A stretch of DNA of 64,000 bases from the NCBI GenBank assembly GCA_040954595.2, contig CM082577.2:19530001-19594000 (forward strand), given 5' to 3'. The stretch is from Balanoglossus misakiensis. Taxonomy: Eukaryota; Hemichordata. A program made the position numbers and the translations under genes. Of the stretch, positions 1-11,835 are shown in pieces. The notes under the pieces are model-generated. The model saw only the letters and a list, made by a program, of their open reading frames with translations, had not been told where the DNA came from and did no database searches. Every line of letters begins with the position of its first letter. Position 1 is the first letter of the stretch.

Positions 1-1574
1 CCAGTGATTATTTTCCACGGAATGAATTTTGGGACAACACATTATCGGAGTTCAGGCTGTGTTAGGGCGTTTTATTGAATTACGCTGAGTTTGTTAGCTG
101 TTGCCGTTCAAATGTGTCTACGCAGACCCGGCTACACTGGTTAACATTCAATGTAATGCGGCAGAGGACTTTGACCCTCAGTCGCTAATGTTGTGGGAGG
201 TTTCATCATTAGCATGGTAGTCACATGTAGTGGATAGTAGTTCGGGAAATTGGCCGAAATACGTAAGCAGACCAGTGATTTTATTGCACGAAGGGAGTAT
301 GGGACCAGCAATAATCAGAGATCAGGCTTCGTTGCCGTTCAAAAGTTCCTACTTCAGCCGTGACGTTGCAACTGGATGTTCAGTATTGGGTTCGGCCCGC
401 AGGTGGCCGTGGGGGTTATCAGGTCCCCCGTAATGGCACGCAGCTTCATGCAGCTATATGGGACCAAAATAATACGCCCGATTCGGGGGTCACCTGTGAC
501 ACCGTACCTGCGTAACTCTATTATGTGCATGCGTAATTGTGGGGTCAATGAAAGGGATGCTAGCGTGGTATTTGTTGCACATGGATCAATATGAAGTCCG
601 ATTTTCCTGTCAAGTTGTGGGCGACCTTATGTGACATTTCACCTACTTTTGCTTAGTGAATAACAGCAGATGCATGCAGCTTTGGCGTGGTGGGGGGGAT
701 ATACGGATGGGACCATAATGATATACCAAAGGCGGGGTCACCTGTTGCACCTGCCTAAGTCATTGATTTTGTACATTTAATTGGACACTAACCAACAGGG
801 CGATATGTGTGGTTTTTGTTCCACAGGGACGAATGTAAGTGTCAGTTGGTTTTTGCCCGAATGTATAAGGTGATTTGGAGGACCTCTGTCGTACAGTGAT
901 ATATCTCAGCACGTTGTACAGGTGCAGCTTTGGTATTTGGAGGGATGAAACTATCATAAAATGCCAAATACAGGGGGATACCCGTGACACCTGCTTGATT
1001 CATGTATTACGTGCATACCTAATGGTAGGCAAAGTGAAAGGGCTGCAAATGTAGGATTTGTTGCACATGACATAAGCAGGAATGAAAAATTTTTGTCAAA
1101 TTTTTGGGTGACCTCAGGTGTCCATTGACCTGCTTTCCATATGTTAGCATGCACATCATATATAGCCAGGTGTTTGGAGGGGTAGGGTAGGACCCTCTGC
1201 GTCATGAAATGCTAAATTCCTGGGGCCACCTGTAACTTACTTGCGAAACTCATTACTATGGCCATATATAATTTGACCAACCCAAAGGGCGAGGATTTTC
1301 CGTTGTCTTGAATATGAACCAAATAAGAATCCTAATTTTTGGGTACCCTCACCTGACCTTTGAAGTACTTACTGAAGTACTTACAACGGAGAAGTTCACC
1401 TTTGGTTGTTGTGTTTGTACTTGTAGGACATGCATTTCGGATGGTTGCCTACTTCCCCATATCTCAACATCGAGAGCAAATACAGCCTACGCATTTGAAT
1501 GGTACAACCCTGAATGGATTCTAATGGTTATTAACTCTATGCTTGGGCCCCTTCAATGCTGCTTGCAGCTTTAA
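1..1574 (-). repeat. Family A tandem-core repeat, copy 1 (cut by window edge)
   Basis: Degenerate units of about 200-300 bp, each holding phrases like 'cacctgtgacacctgc', 'gtgcatacctaatgg' and 'gggtgacctcaggtg'. The same units occur at 31690-44500 (same orientation) and 52457-54352 (opposite). The end at 1544-1574 carries the mini-palindrome gctgcttgcagc followed by tttaatt, matching the opposite-strand start of the copy at 52465. The hairpin end would lie left of position 1. Small open frames here are repeat shadows. Class is unknown. Confidence 0.75.
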
Positions 1575-3085
1575 TTGACTTATGTTTTCGTAGGTTATGA
1601 AAAGGAAACTCCGTTCCAACGTAAAACCAATCGAATTTTGATATTAAGTTCATGTATGTTAGCATCGTTCTGTGAGGAAAGTACTATCGAATTTGTTCCG
1701 AGTCGTGATTTTTGGTGTTTTTTCACTCCGTATGTCAGCTGGCATCATGGCGTACTGTTGCCAACGATCGTACTCGGGCGACGTAGTTTGAAGTTAGCAG
1801 GCAGACTAAACAGTGAGCGCACAGCTTTGTTATGTGTATATTTTGAAAGACAAATATGTAATGTGCGTGAAATTGCATGAGAGCCCCAAAGCGCCCCTTT
1901 TATTTTATCGATTTCACCGTATTTAGAAACTGTACTATCTCATAGGCGCCTAACACTTAAACACAGCCATCCCTATCCGTATGTGAAGGCCGTGGTGATC
2001 GCAACTTACTGTAATACTAAATTTTAGAATAACCCTATTACAGTCAACACGTTCCTGAAAAAGACCAACGACATTATGCTCACTTCGGTACCATTCCAGT
2101 GGCAGTAAAATTTCCTTTCAAGCACTTACATACGATTTTCTATGTGGTAGTTAAGGACGCGCGCCGTTTGACTTGCGTAACTAACCACATATTTACAAAC
2201 ATGCATGTAGGTTTCTTGTGCTCATTGTGCGTAAAATAAAAAAAGAGTCTTTCTGGTTTTCGTTTATTTGCGGTTTGGTGTGGGATTTTAAAAAAATACT
2301 GTTACAGTACATATTTGAGAAGAAAACTGAGTTGTAATAGAACGAATAGAAAAGCTGTAACGGTATGCTGGCCTACGGTAAAGCTTTTCACGCTCGGTAG
2401 CCATCATGCAGCTACGCCCCGTTGGCGTATGCGCATAGCCCCGCGGCCAGTACATCGATCCGAATAGACGGTTAAAAACGTCAAGAGAGCCGAAAATATC
2501 ACAGAGAACGAACTTGGTACCAATATGTGCACAACTAAATGTCTGGTGTCACAAAAATCGAAAATATCCTACGTAAAAGGTTCAAAGAAAGTGATCGTCC
2601 AGACGCTGCCAACGTGTGTACTCGAGGCGAGCCGGAAGTCAAATGAACGGTTACTCACGTTGGAACCCCAATGACGCTTTGCGCGTGACCCACACCACCT
2701 TCTTCCCTCTGAAGTCAATCACAGACTTTGTTTTTCCAATGATTGGACAAAGGATATACATATGTGTTATTAAAGGCACATAAGCTGCAACTTTTGGGAT
2801 AATTATCATAATTTTTGTTTCAAACTGTACTACCATTAGTTCATGCAGATGAAGGCAGTGAACTATACACAAGCATTATTAACCCTAAATATGAGTGCAT
2901 ATGCAAGTTTTAACCAGATAAATAATAAAGCTTTGCTACAAGCGAATGTGGCCGCCACCGTGGGAAAATGCAAGGAACAATGAAAATGTTGCATTTCCGG
3001 TTATGAAACATGATCTCATCCACTTGAGCCCATGAAAGTAAATGTACACCGCTGAGACATCATATTTTCCTTTTTCATTGCAATA
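1575..3085. other. Unassigned sequence downstream of TBL3 exon 5
   Basis: I find no recognisable exon, RNA gene or clear repeat here. A 73-residue minus-strand frame at 2651-2872 has no motif I know. This lies in TBL3 intron 5, because the next WD40 exon is not seen before position 1. Confidence 0.4.
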
Positions 3086-3107
3086 CTGCACTTTTTAGCT
3101 CTGCTGT

Positions 3108-3815
3108 CACTTGTGTCAGCCGAGCTGTAGCAGTAGGTTGAAAAGTGTCCGTCCGTCGTCCGGCGTCCGTCAACTTTTGGTATTTCAATCTTCTTCTTTA
3201 AAACAACTTGGCATGTTTAGGTGAAATTTGGTTGGAATGTGTGTTATGGTGCCCTTAACTGATTTTGTTAATTTGGATTTGATGGGGTCATGAATATGCA
3301 AATTAGATCTAAAAATAGAATTTTTGGTCAAAAATCTTCTTCTCCATAACTACATATACGATGGAGCTGAAATTTGGTAGGAATGTGTGTTATTGTGTCC
3401 CTACCTGATTTTGTTAATTTGGATTTGATCGGGTTATGAATATGCAAATTAGATCTAAAAATAGATTTTTTGGTAGAAAATCTTCTTCTCCCTAACTACA
3501 TGTACGATGGAGCTGAAATTTGGTAGGAATGTGTGTTATGGTGCCCCTACCTGATTTTGTTAATTGGAATTTTGATGGAGTCATGAATATGCAAATTAGA
3601 ACCTTGGTGCTTCCTTTTGATGTTGTTCTTTAGGATTCAATTCTTTCTTTCTTTAGCACAATGAATCAAGCTGAATTTGGATAAATACTTGTGATGTCTA
3701 TGTTTGGTTTTGTTCAATAGAATACAATTGTTATGAATTAAAACCCAGGGTATTCATATCATTGCCCAGGTTACACTGTTAAAGTCAGCAGAGCTCTTTT
3801 GACCGATAGGTCACT
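3108..3815 (+). repeat. Dispersed repeat F with about 3 tandem subunits
   Basis: Starts 'cacttgtgtcagccgagctg' and ends 'ccgataggtcacttg'. The core has about three degenerate 140-150 bp units containing 'gatggagctgaaatttgg' and 'atgaatatgcaaattag'. An inverted copy with about five units is at 38600-39620. No terminal inverted repeat or coding capacity is seen. It is a non-autonomous dispersed repeat of unknown class. Confidence 0.75.
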
Positions 3816-4031
3816 TGTTTTAAAAAATTGCAGGAATTTTCGTTTTTCTTTAATTGTTGGCCTTTTTGTCATAAATAAGTGTTGAGCTTGATATATTATC
3901 ACGAAATATCATTTTACGTGACGCTAGTTACATCACAATTCCCAGCAAGGGGTATCAGGTTTTATTGGGCCAGTGGCATGGCTGAGGGTAAACGTTAGTT
4001 TTGGAAGCAAAGCGGACAAAATACAGCTATA

Positions 4032-5426
4032 CAGTCAGGACGTAAGTGGGGTAATTAAACAGCAAGGGATCATGCAATGCAAACACTTGAACTGGCCAGT
4101 AACGTTTGAATTGCTCATTTGCATACAGTTTTCAACTTTTTTCACAACGAAAGTTAAGCAACTTGCAACCCATTTCTGACAATTATTTCACCCCAGGCAC
4201 ATTACTGGTACTATGAGTGTACTACATGTGATTTTTCATGAAGTTTTATGAAGAAGAATTTCTTTTACTTCCACTGACAAAATTGTGATCACGAAATTCA
4301 AAGTGACCTTGAAGTTAAAAAATAAAAAAAAAAATATCAGCCATACCCACACAAAAATTAACCCCCTCAGGTTTTAGAAACATTATTAAACTCCTCTATT
4401 CATAATTTTGACATGAATATATCCATGCCGAGAGTCAAGGACCACAATTTACAGTGCCATAGGTCAGTCCTGAGAAGTCAGTCAGCGTGGATAGTGTATA
4501 GATTCCGTATGTAATATGCTAATGAGAGATAACGACGCGTTGAAAAGGAAGCCATTACGTCATGGGTTAACATGCGTTGACCTAGTCTCGGTTACCCAGA
4601 CCCCCCTGCTTCTTCCGTTGGGCACTCCAGAAAGAGGGTCTGGGGAAACCCCATAGACAAATCTCCGGGCAAAGATGGCCGACTTGAGACAAAAGCGATG
4701 CATGATGGTCAACATTCATGACATACGATATTATGATATGACGATATTAGAAAACTATCTACCAAACATCTCTTTCTCTTTTCAATTTGTAGACAGTTTC
4801 AGCAGGTCCAGCACTTCTCAGCATGTTTTGTTTATGTTAAAGGCTGCAACCATCACGCATCGCTTTTGTCTCAAGTCGGCCATCTTTGCCCGGAGATTTG
4901 TCTATGGGGTTTCCCCAGACCCTCTTTCTGGAGTGTCCAACGGAAGAAGCAGGGGGGTCTGGGTAACCGAGACTAGCGTTGACCTACTTCAATGCATACA
5001 CATATGGCAAACACGGCTGTACTCGTCGATGGCGAAGGCAATTTTTACACCGTCATTACTCCACAACGGAGCGGCTCACACTATTATAATTTCATGGTAA
5101 CTTAGTTCAATATCTTCCTAACCTACCCAATTTTTTTTCAAGACATGAAATCTTTGCCGAGAGTCAAGGACCACAATTTAAACCAACATACCGAAACTGT
5201 CTTTCTCGGGAACGCGTCGTTAAAACTTCACGAAAAATCATCCTATCATTGACTATGGTGTTTCATACACGTCTTAGAAAAATGGGTGTACTACGATCAC
5301 TTGTAGTACCGAAAATCTCCGTTTGAAAATTTTTCGAACTGGCCGTAACTGCCACTCAGCGACGTTCACATTCAAATAGATCTCTTTGATCTCACCGCCG
5401 TAATTACCCCACTTACGTCCTGACTG
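4032..5426. mobile_element. TA-flanked TIR element (Tc1/mariner-like), non-coding
   Basis: The ends are inverted over about 26 bp: CAGTCAGGACGTAAGTGGGG at the left and its complement ending at 5426, each next to TA (4030-4031 and 5427-5428). This fits TA-targeting Tc1/mariner elements. No transposase frame is present. It contains the MITE at 4583-4975. The phrase 'ccgagagtcaaggaccacaa' occurs on both sides of that MITE. Confidence 0.7.
4583..4975. mobile_element. MITE with about 130-bp TIRs and 9-bp TSD (MULE-like)
   Basis: Near-perfect long inverted repeats start TAGTCTCGGTTACCC and end GGGTAACCGAGACTA. A perfect 9-bp direct repeat, gcgttgacc, flanks it (4574-4582 and 4976-4984). Long TIRs with a 9-bp duplication are typical of Mutator-like elements. 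The 141-residue frame across 4675-5100 is a shadow of this palindromic sequence, not a gene. Confidence 0.85.
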
Positions 5427-5779
5427 TATATACTAGACTAGCAAGTTCCTGGTCTGCAAGTCAAACACTTCAACAATGGGAAACATCAATTTTGGGGAGG
5501 AGCGTCTGATTCAGTGTTCCATATAAGACGACATGAACAAGGGGGATTATCCTCTTTGCCAGAATATTAGCAGATTCTACTCAGGCAAGGAATATATTTC
5601 ATCAATCCTTTTTCACACATGATATTTAGAGCAAATGCATCTGACTGACATCATTTCATGCAGCGCAGTGCCAACATGTCAACAGAGGATGGCTAGCCCA
5701 ATTGTCGTGTCTGCATGAAACACTGAAGCATTCTATTTTTCAGAGGAAGTGAGTAAAACAGAAAACAGAATAATGTTAC
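5427..5779. other. TBL3 intron 5 sequence, no feature seen
   Basis: Unique-looking AT-rich sequence between the TA-flanked element and the TBL3 exon 5 donor. No gene or clear repeat seen. Confidence 0.4.
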
Positions 5780-5928
5780 CTGACAACACCATGTGACCCT
5801 TTGAGATTGTGTGTGCAATACTGTTTGATGATATCCCAAATTTTGATAGTACTATCACTACCACCAGTGGCTAGTAATGTGGATGTACTGTCAAATGCCA
5901 TACTTGCAACAGGAGCTCTGTGAATTGC
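5780..5928 (-). CDS. TBL3: TBL3/UTP13 exon 5 (WD40 repeat)
   Basis: On the minus strand the exon follows a CAG acceptor and ends at a GTAAC donor. Its 149 bases encode a WD40 blade: AIHRAPVASMAF, then STLLATGGSDSTIKIWD, then a segment ending KGSHGVV. The GH/WD spacing and this wording match the TBL3 family closely, where the segment 'HxAPVAxMAFDPTSTLLATGG' is conserved. It joins exon 4 in phase 0 (the codon after WK is GCA) and leaves with two bases of the next codon, so a further exon must exist beyond this window. I found no candidate for it in 1-5779. TBL3/UTP13 is part of the UTP-B subcomplex of the nucleolar small-subunit processome, needed for 18S rRNA maturation. Confidence 0.93.
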
Positions 5929-7639
5929 CTGTAAGGATATCATGAGATAAAAATAGTTCTAATTCCAATGTAATGCTTAAACACGCCTATTTAAAGCCTA
6001 TTATGGTAAGACTTTACAAATGTGAAAAAGTCAGGCTACTGGCAAGGCGTACTGTGTGTGCTCCAGCATTTCGAGAAATTCACCGGGTTTATGGCTTTCA
6101 TTGTCATCCAATCTTACATATGATATCCATGAATATATAGCAAGTAAATGTATGTGGAAAATACATTGAAAAATCCTGCAGTGTTAGTAAGGGAACGCAA
6201 TTTTCTCGAAAGCGTTGTGCCAGAATGGCCGTTTGACCCCATGTGTAAAAGTCAATTTATACCGTCAACCTTTATACAAATTCAAACAGTGGCGTAAGCC
6301 ATGTTTGCTCCCACTGGTCAAAACAAATATAACCCACACACAAATCTGCGAAATACTGTTACGTAGACAATTTATCCAAACACATAGATTATACCACAGT
6401 CTCTCCACTAGCAACTGCGCTTGACCAGTTCATTTTAACTCCGATTTAGGAGACGTTTGTGCGCAACTGCAATGCAACTCACGCAGGCGCAGTCCTACTC
6501 GCGCACGCGCAATCAGAAGTTGCAAGGGGTCGAAGTCCAACCCAGAGAGACCGTCTGGCTGAGGACAGTGTCCTATACTATGCCATGGCCTCTTTCAGTA
6601 TAAGTCAACTAGTCCATGAAGTAATGATTTGTTTTTTAGACAAGTCATTCTTTGTTGTTATTGTTGTTGTTTTATGCTGAACGTTGACAATGCGGTCCAC
6701 ACAGTTTTCATTTACAACCGGACCTGCACCAGTGCAACTCATGATGTGTCCTGAACAGCTGGTCTTTTTAACAGTTAGCCAGTCATGTCAGTGTTAGCAG
6801 TAGGATTTCAAAAGCATTAGCCATTTTGGCTAATGCTTTTAATAGTTTCATAATTTTATTGGTATTTTAAAAATGTTTTCCTGTTTTTTTGTTTACTTTT
6901 TTATTTTTTTTACTATTTGTTGATTGTAATGCTGTATGGCGTTTACCAGTCATTTCAGTTTTTCAGTTCTTTTACTATTTTTATTAGTAGTATTTTGCTG
7001 TTTTTTTCCTAGATGTTTCTTTTTTTCCTTACAGTCTTCCAGGGGAATTTTCGAGACAATGTTTTTCTGAAAGCCTATCATATACTGAGTAAAATTCACT
7101 TTGTTTGCCATCTGGGCACCGGGGCGTTTTCGAGTTATTGGCTTCTAAATTATATTGGGTAACGTATGTAGGAAAGCCTAAAAGTGCATATAAATTGACG
7201 TAGGGGGGTAAATTAGTCTTGTAAAATACTGTCTCTCTGAACGTATACCTCGAACAACAGGGATGTATTTGGTATCAAAAGAAAGCTTAATAAACAAGCT
7301 TTCCATTAATTACAAAATAAAAGTGATATGACAAATCATGACATCATAGTGACGTCATAAGTCAAAATACCCTTACGAAAATGGTGTTCTGTTCACCTAC
7401 ATTGTATAAATGTGAGGTTTTGCAAAACATGTCTCTGTGCAATTGTACTGATGAAAACTGTGATGTGTTTGATATCAACGGAAAGCTGATTGAGTAAAGT
7501 ATCTAATTATTGCAAAAAATTGATATAATAATCAATTACGTCATCATTACGTCATACTTCCAAGTACCCTTACCAATTAGTGACTATGTTGACAAGTTAT
7601 TACCCTAGGAGATAGGTGCCTTTAAATAAAAAAATTGGT
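5929..7639 (-). other. TBL3 intron 4, proximal part
   Basis: No coding or RNA feature recognised. It has T-rich runs near 6860-7030. Short frames at 6215-6424 and 6459-6680 have no recognisable motif. The whole intron runs 5929-11757. Confidence 0.5.
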
Positions 7640-8440
7640 AAGGAAGGTTTGTGAAGTCCATTCTATGTAAAAAATGGTGCTGATTCAAAAAAAGTCAGTC
7701 TTATTGACCCCACCCAAGACAAAATTGCCATTTTGGCACTTTTTAACCCAAAAAAGGTCAGAAAACACTAAAAACACACTGTTTTCGTCACATTCGAAGA
7801 TCTGATGACATATGATATGCCTATTCTATGTATAATTTGGTTGATATTATGAAAAAAGCAGTCTGACTGACCCCACCCAAGGCAAAATTGCCATTTTGGC
7901 ACTTTTTAACCCAAAAAAGGTCATTTTTAGAAAACACTAAAAACACACTGTTTTCGTCACATTCGAAGATCTGATATGCCTATTCTATGTATAATTTGGT
8001 TGATATTACGAAAAAAGCAGTCTGACTGACCCCAAACGAGACAGAATTGCCTTTTTGACCATTTTTTGCCCAAAAACGTCATTTTTAGACAAAACTTAAA
8101 ACACACTCTTCTCTTCATATTGATTGATTTGATGATATATGGAAAGTCAATTCTATGTGTAAAATGGTGACTATAAAACATAAAGCAGTCTTTTTGACCC
8201 CAATCAATACAAAAATGCCATTTTTGGCCACATTTTTGAGGTCAAAAAGGTCATTTTTACAAAGAAAAACTATAAACAAACTGTTTTCTTCCTATTCAGA
8301 GATCTGATTATGTATGAAAAGTCCATTCTATGTAAAAAAAAAATCTGATTGACCCCATTCTAGTCAAAATTGCGTTTTTGGCAATTTATTGCCTAAAAAG
8401 ACCTACTTAAGACAAATTTATCATTTTAAACATTTTCTAG
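7640..8440. repeat. Tandem array, unit about 160-174 bp
   Basis: About 4.5 degenerate copies. Each includes 'attctatgta', 'gactgaccccacccaa', 'aattgccattttggcac' and 'aacacactgttttc'. Phrase starts near 7660, 7824, 7983, 8151 and 8325 give the period. It abuts the Penelope-like remnant. Open frames here are shadows. Confidence 0.8.
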
Positions 8441-8489
8441 AGAAAAAAATGTTTGCATTTGGAGATAGCCCAAATTGAACTCATAATGA

Positions 8490-9095
8490 TGATAAAACGG
8501 CGTCGAGAGTTGCTGAATGGGGGGTTGTACCAGATGATGTTGTTTCTTTGTCTGTTTCTTCTTTTATTCGCGGTGGTTGTTGGTTCATAGCGTAAAGTGT
8601 ATTGGTATCCGCTGGCGTCGAAGGCTTTTTGGTATGGCGGGGCGGCTTGGTCGAATGAGGCCTGGTCGGATGATAGCTGGGAGAGTCGTTTGTTGATTCC
8701 GGCTGGTATGTTCTTGGTGATGCTGGTGGGGTGGTTGCTTTCGCGGTGGACATATTGGAGTGTTGTGTTGGGCTTTGTGTAGGGTTGGTATGTGTTTCTG
8801 GCCAGGTTGAATGTGACGTTGAGGAAGTTGATGACTTGTTTGTTAGCTTCGATGGTGATTTTGAGACCGTTGATTTTGAATATTCGGCAGATTTCTTTTT
8901 TTATGTTTTCTGTGGATCTCGGGGTGGCGTCTGTGATGGCTAGTCCGTCGTCTCTGTATAGTCCGATGCTGTTGCCGAATTTATTCTGTAGCTGGGAGAG
9001 CAGGAAGCTGCCTACCAGTTCGCATGTTTCTGCACCGTCGAAACTGCCCATGGTGACATCGAATGGCTTGGTGCTTTTCTTCTGCCATGATTGTT
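8490..9095 (-). pseudogene. Penelope-like element reverse transcriptase, fragment
   Basis: The minus-strand frame reads through [18 protein letters not shown] and [10 protein letters not shown], then [30 protein letters not shown] and IIWYNPPFS. These are landmark segments of the Penelope-like (PLE) RT: the YRDD active-site box, the 'FLxVTF' segment, the 'SNHPxSI..IP..I..RLS' segment and the 'NPPFS' end. The N-terminal palm and fingers are missing, and similarity stops near 8490. The catalytic YRDD is intact. The matching endonuclease half lies next door in the opposite orientation (9110-9404), so the element is dead and inverted. The family assignment rests on remembered motifs; the clade within PLE is not determined. 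Confidence 0.88.
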
Positions 9096-9109
9096 GTTTG
9101 TGTGTTTGA

Positions 9110-9404
9110 TGTCAAAACAAGATACAGAAACCACACTTTATCTTTCCGACTCGCACGCTCCAGGAACTCCACCGAACTCAGCAAACATATTTGGACTCTG
9201 AAGGACAACGACATTGCCCACACTAGTTCATGGAAAATTTTAGCCAAAGCCAAACCATACAACAGCGCAACCAAACGGTGCAACCTCTGCTTAACAGAGA
9301 AATTTATTATCATTCGCAACCCAGAAATTTCCACACTCAATAAAAGAAACGAACTTGTGTCCTCTTGTCGACACAGACACAAAGCATTGTTACGCAACAA
9401 TTAA
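9110..9404 (+). pseudogene. Penelope-like element C-terminal (GIY-YIG region) fragment
   Basis: The plus-strand frame contains TRYRNHTLSF, STELSKHIWTLK, WKILAKAKPYNS, KRCNLCLTEK and LNKRNELVSSCRHR, ending at a TAA. This is the conserved tail after the GIY-YIG core in EN-containing Penelope-like elements. The GIY-YIG core and the linker from the RT (roughly 150 residues by family expectation) are absent. It starts where the oppositely oriented RT fragment begins, so the two halves of one element are head to head. A hammerhead motif follows about 125 bp after the stop. Confidence 0.87.
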
Positions 9405-9529
9405 ATCTAGAAACTCCCCACACACCAGCTATACACATTGTTATGCAAAACGGCCCACCCCAACTTACATTCAACCACCTGTGTACCTGCATAAAAACGC
9501 GCCTTCCCCCTTGCATTTTCGCCAGTTTG

Positions 9530-9578
9530 ATCTCCTGATGAGTGAGTCTAGTGACTCACGAAACAACGTTGTAGAGAT
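9530..9578 (+). ncRNA. Hammerhead ribozyme (type I-like) in the Penelope-like element tail
   Basis: All conserved parts are present in order. Stem I 5' strand ATCTC (9530-9534). Core CTGATGA (9535-9541). Stem II GTGAGTC/GACTCAC, 7 perfect pairs with a TAGT loop (9542-9559). Core GAAA (9560-9563). Short palindromic stem III CAAC/GTTG closed by the A-U pair (9563-9572). Cleavage triplet GTA (9571-9573). Stem I 3' strand GAGAT (9574-9578), pairing perfectly with the first strand. A tiny stem III is known for hammerheads carried by Penelope-like elements. Cleavage is predicted after A9573. Activity is untested. Confidence 0.9.
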
Positions 9579-9611
9579 TTTACCGCCTTCCGTTTCTCCT
9601 ACTACCCTCCT

Positions 9612-10560
9612 TTACATACATACATACATACATACATACAGACGCAATCGATCCCATACATGTAAGGTCCCATGGTACATACCAATGGGACCCAAAAATC
9701 GTGTCAAGGACACGGTGGTCCCATTGAGGGATTACAGAAGAAAAAGTCTACACTGGAGTATATGGCCATATACAGACAGACAGACACACACACAAACACT
9801 GACTGACCCATAAGCTGCCAACTGTACATACACTAAATAGAACAGCTGGTCTCTTAAAAAGTTAGCCAGTTATATAATCATGCAGGAATTTCCTGTGTAT
9901 ATAAATATCAGGAGGGCCCTGGGGGTTTTGCCTATAATTACAAAGAACTTAATAAAGTAAATACACACCACTTTGCAAAGCAATCTGACCAGTAGTTCTT
10001 GAGTTACTGAGTTTTGACCAAATTCACATTTTCCAGCTAATTTGCATATTTTGGCAATGACAACTTCATTTGAACAAACTCCCATCTACAGCCCATCTAC
10101 ACGCAGTGGTTTTCAAGTTTTTGATGTGGACGGACATACAGACATACATACATGTACATACATACGCAACCGATCCCATAAGGTCCCATGGTATAAACAA
10201 ATGGGACCTAAGAATAGAAAATTCATAATTTTAGCTTAAAACATATAAGACTCTATGAGGTTGACATAAGGTACATGCATACCAATTTTCAAATCAATCT
10301 GACCAGGGGTTGTTGAGTTTCTGAGTTTTGACCAAATTCACATTTTCCCAGCTAATTTGCATATTTTTGGCAATGACAACTGCATTTGAACAAACTCCCA
10401 TGTACTGCCCAGCATGCATCTGCACACCAAATACCGAGTTGATAAGTTTTGATGTGTACGGACATACATCTATACATACATCGATACATACAGACGCAAC
10501 TGATTCCATAAAGTCCCATGGTATATATACATACCAAAATGGAACCTGAAAACTGTCGGA
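9612..10560 (+). repeat. Family B repeats: (TACA)n and hairpin tail, 2 copies plus a tail
   Basis: Copies at about 9890-10210 and 10230-10560, with a tail-only piece at 9612-9715. Each has 'gttttgaccaaattcacatt', 'gctaatttgcatattt' and 'tgaacaaactcccat', then a CATA/TACA microsatellite, 'gacgcaa' and a tail with an inverted repeat (ggtcccat ... atgggacc) followed by 'taa' or 'aaa'. Another copy is at 30680-31015. Probably a non-autonomous element; class unknown. Confidence 0.78.
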
Positions 10561-11757
10561 GTCAATATTTAACAGGTTCTTGGGGGCGACCACCATTGGC
10601 TTTCATGTATCACAGATAGGACGACAGGGCGGTTCTTGAAATGATGTCACACTTCCAGGGTTTGAGTTTTTTAGGAAAATGTGTGTGAACTTCAGAAAAT
10701 CGGGGTTTTACATGACGCGCATTTCTGCGTCCTTTACGCACAAAACTGGGCGTGAGACCCCTCAAAAACTAAACCATGCGTCCTTTGGGATGCAGAAATA
10801 TGTCTGTTGCTGCGTGGTTGTTATCTCACGTAGCTGAATGAACACATAAAAAACGCATGTAAGAGGAAAATCGCCGGTCTTTTATTGTTTGTATAATCTT
10901 TTCATTTTCGCTGACACACATTGTTTCTAGACGTTTCCTGATAGCTGATTGGTGTACACATTCAAAGAGATTCACTTGTCACAGTTTATGACCTTACGAC
11001 CTGTAATCGATATTGATAATAGCTTCATAGCAAACTTGTAGCAAACTTGAGTCCCTCGAGGGACTGTGGTTTTTCGTTGAATTTGATACAGTTTACCTAC
11101 AAGCAGTCACCCTCGTGGGAATTGTAAGTTACACTGTGATATATCGCACTTGGCTGTGTGCAAGCAGTGAACTACCGTGACTCCTATTGCTCTGAAACCA
11201 ACTCCGCCCATGATTACCAGCAGTCTTAGTTTTGTTGAAAACCCTGAACTTAAACTTTAAATATAGATTCAACTGCTAATTTTTGGGATAAGATTTCAAA
11301 AAGACCAAGTTGAGATTACATGTATTCTCCCCATATAAGGTGAAAAGGGTCACTCATAAGGATAGAAGGATTTCCTAATTTCGAGCATGGATAAAATGAT
11401 AAAATATTCTGGTGAAATGAATTGGAACCCACATGCTTTGATGAAGGACCCCCATTTTTCAATAGAGTCTCAGGGACTCCCAAAAGTAAAGAGTGATGTA
11501 AAACCCTGGAAAATGCACTTGTTTTACAAAAAAACACACACTTTAACCATTTTCTGTCATAATTGTTTTGCTTAGATCTTTCACTGCATTAATCACCTAA
11601 ATTCTAATAGGGGGAATGTAATATCGCCAACATTTTGAGAGGAAGTGGTCGCCCCTTGACAAATTGCTAGAGGGTGCCAACATGTCGGCAGGGGATGAAT
11701 CCCCACCAGGATCCGTCCACATAAAACACTGTTAAAAAAGCATGCAGCATGACTTAC
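10561..11757 (-). other. TBL3 intron 4, distal part
   Basis: No gene or RNA recognised. Unique-looking sequence up to the exon 4 donor. Confidence 0.45.
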
Positions 11758-11835
11758 TTTCCACATTCTCTTACAATTCTGTTCCTTCCAAGCCCACTGT
11801 TGCAGAAGTAAATTACTTGCTGCTGTGATGAGAAT
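11758..11835 (-). CDS. TBL3: TBL3/UTP13 exon 4
   Basis: A 78-base minus-strand exon with acceptor TTTAG and donor GTAAGT, phase 0 at both ends. It encodes 26 residues including ILITAASNLLLQQWAW and ending CKRMWK. In the TBL3 family this stretch follows 'SP..E' and precedes the 'AIH.APVA' blade ('LLVTAS..LLLRQW...LWK'), exactly the order found here. It completes the first WD40 blade begun in exon 3. Confidence 0.93.

Noticed and set aside
4675-5100. 141-residue plus-strand ORF
   Set aside because: It lies across the palindromic MITE at 4583-4975, its flank repeats the complement of its own start, and it has no motif.
8597-9109. Plus-strand ORFs opposite the Penelope-like RT
   Set aside because: Antisense shadows of the recognised RT frame.
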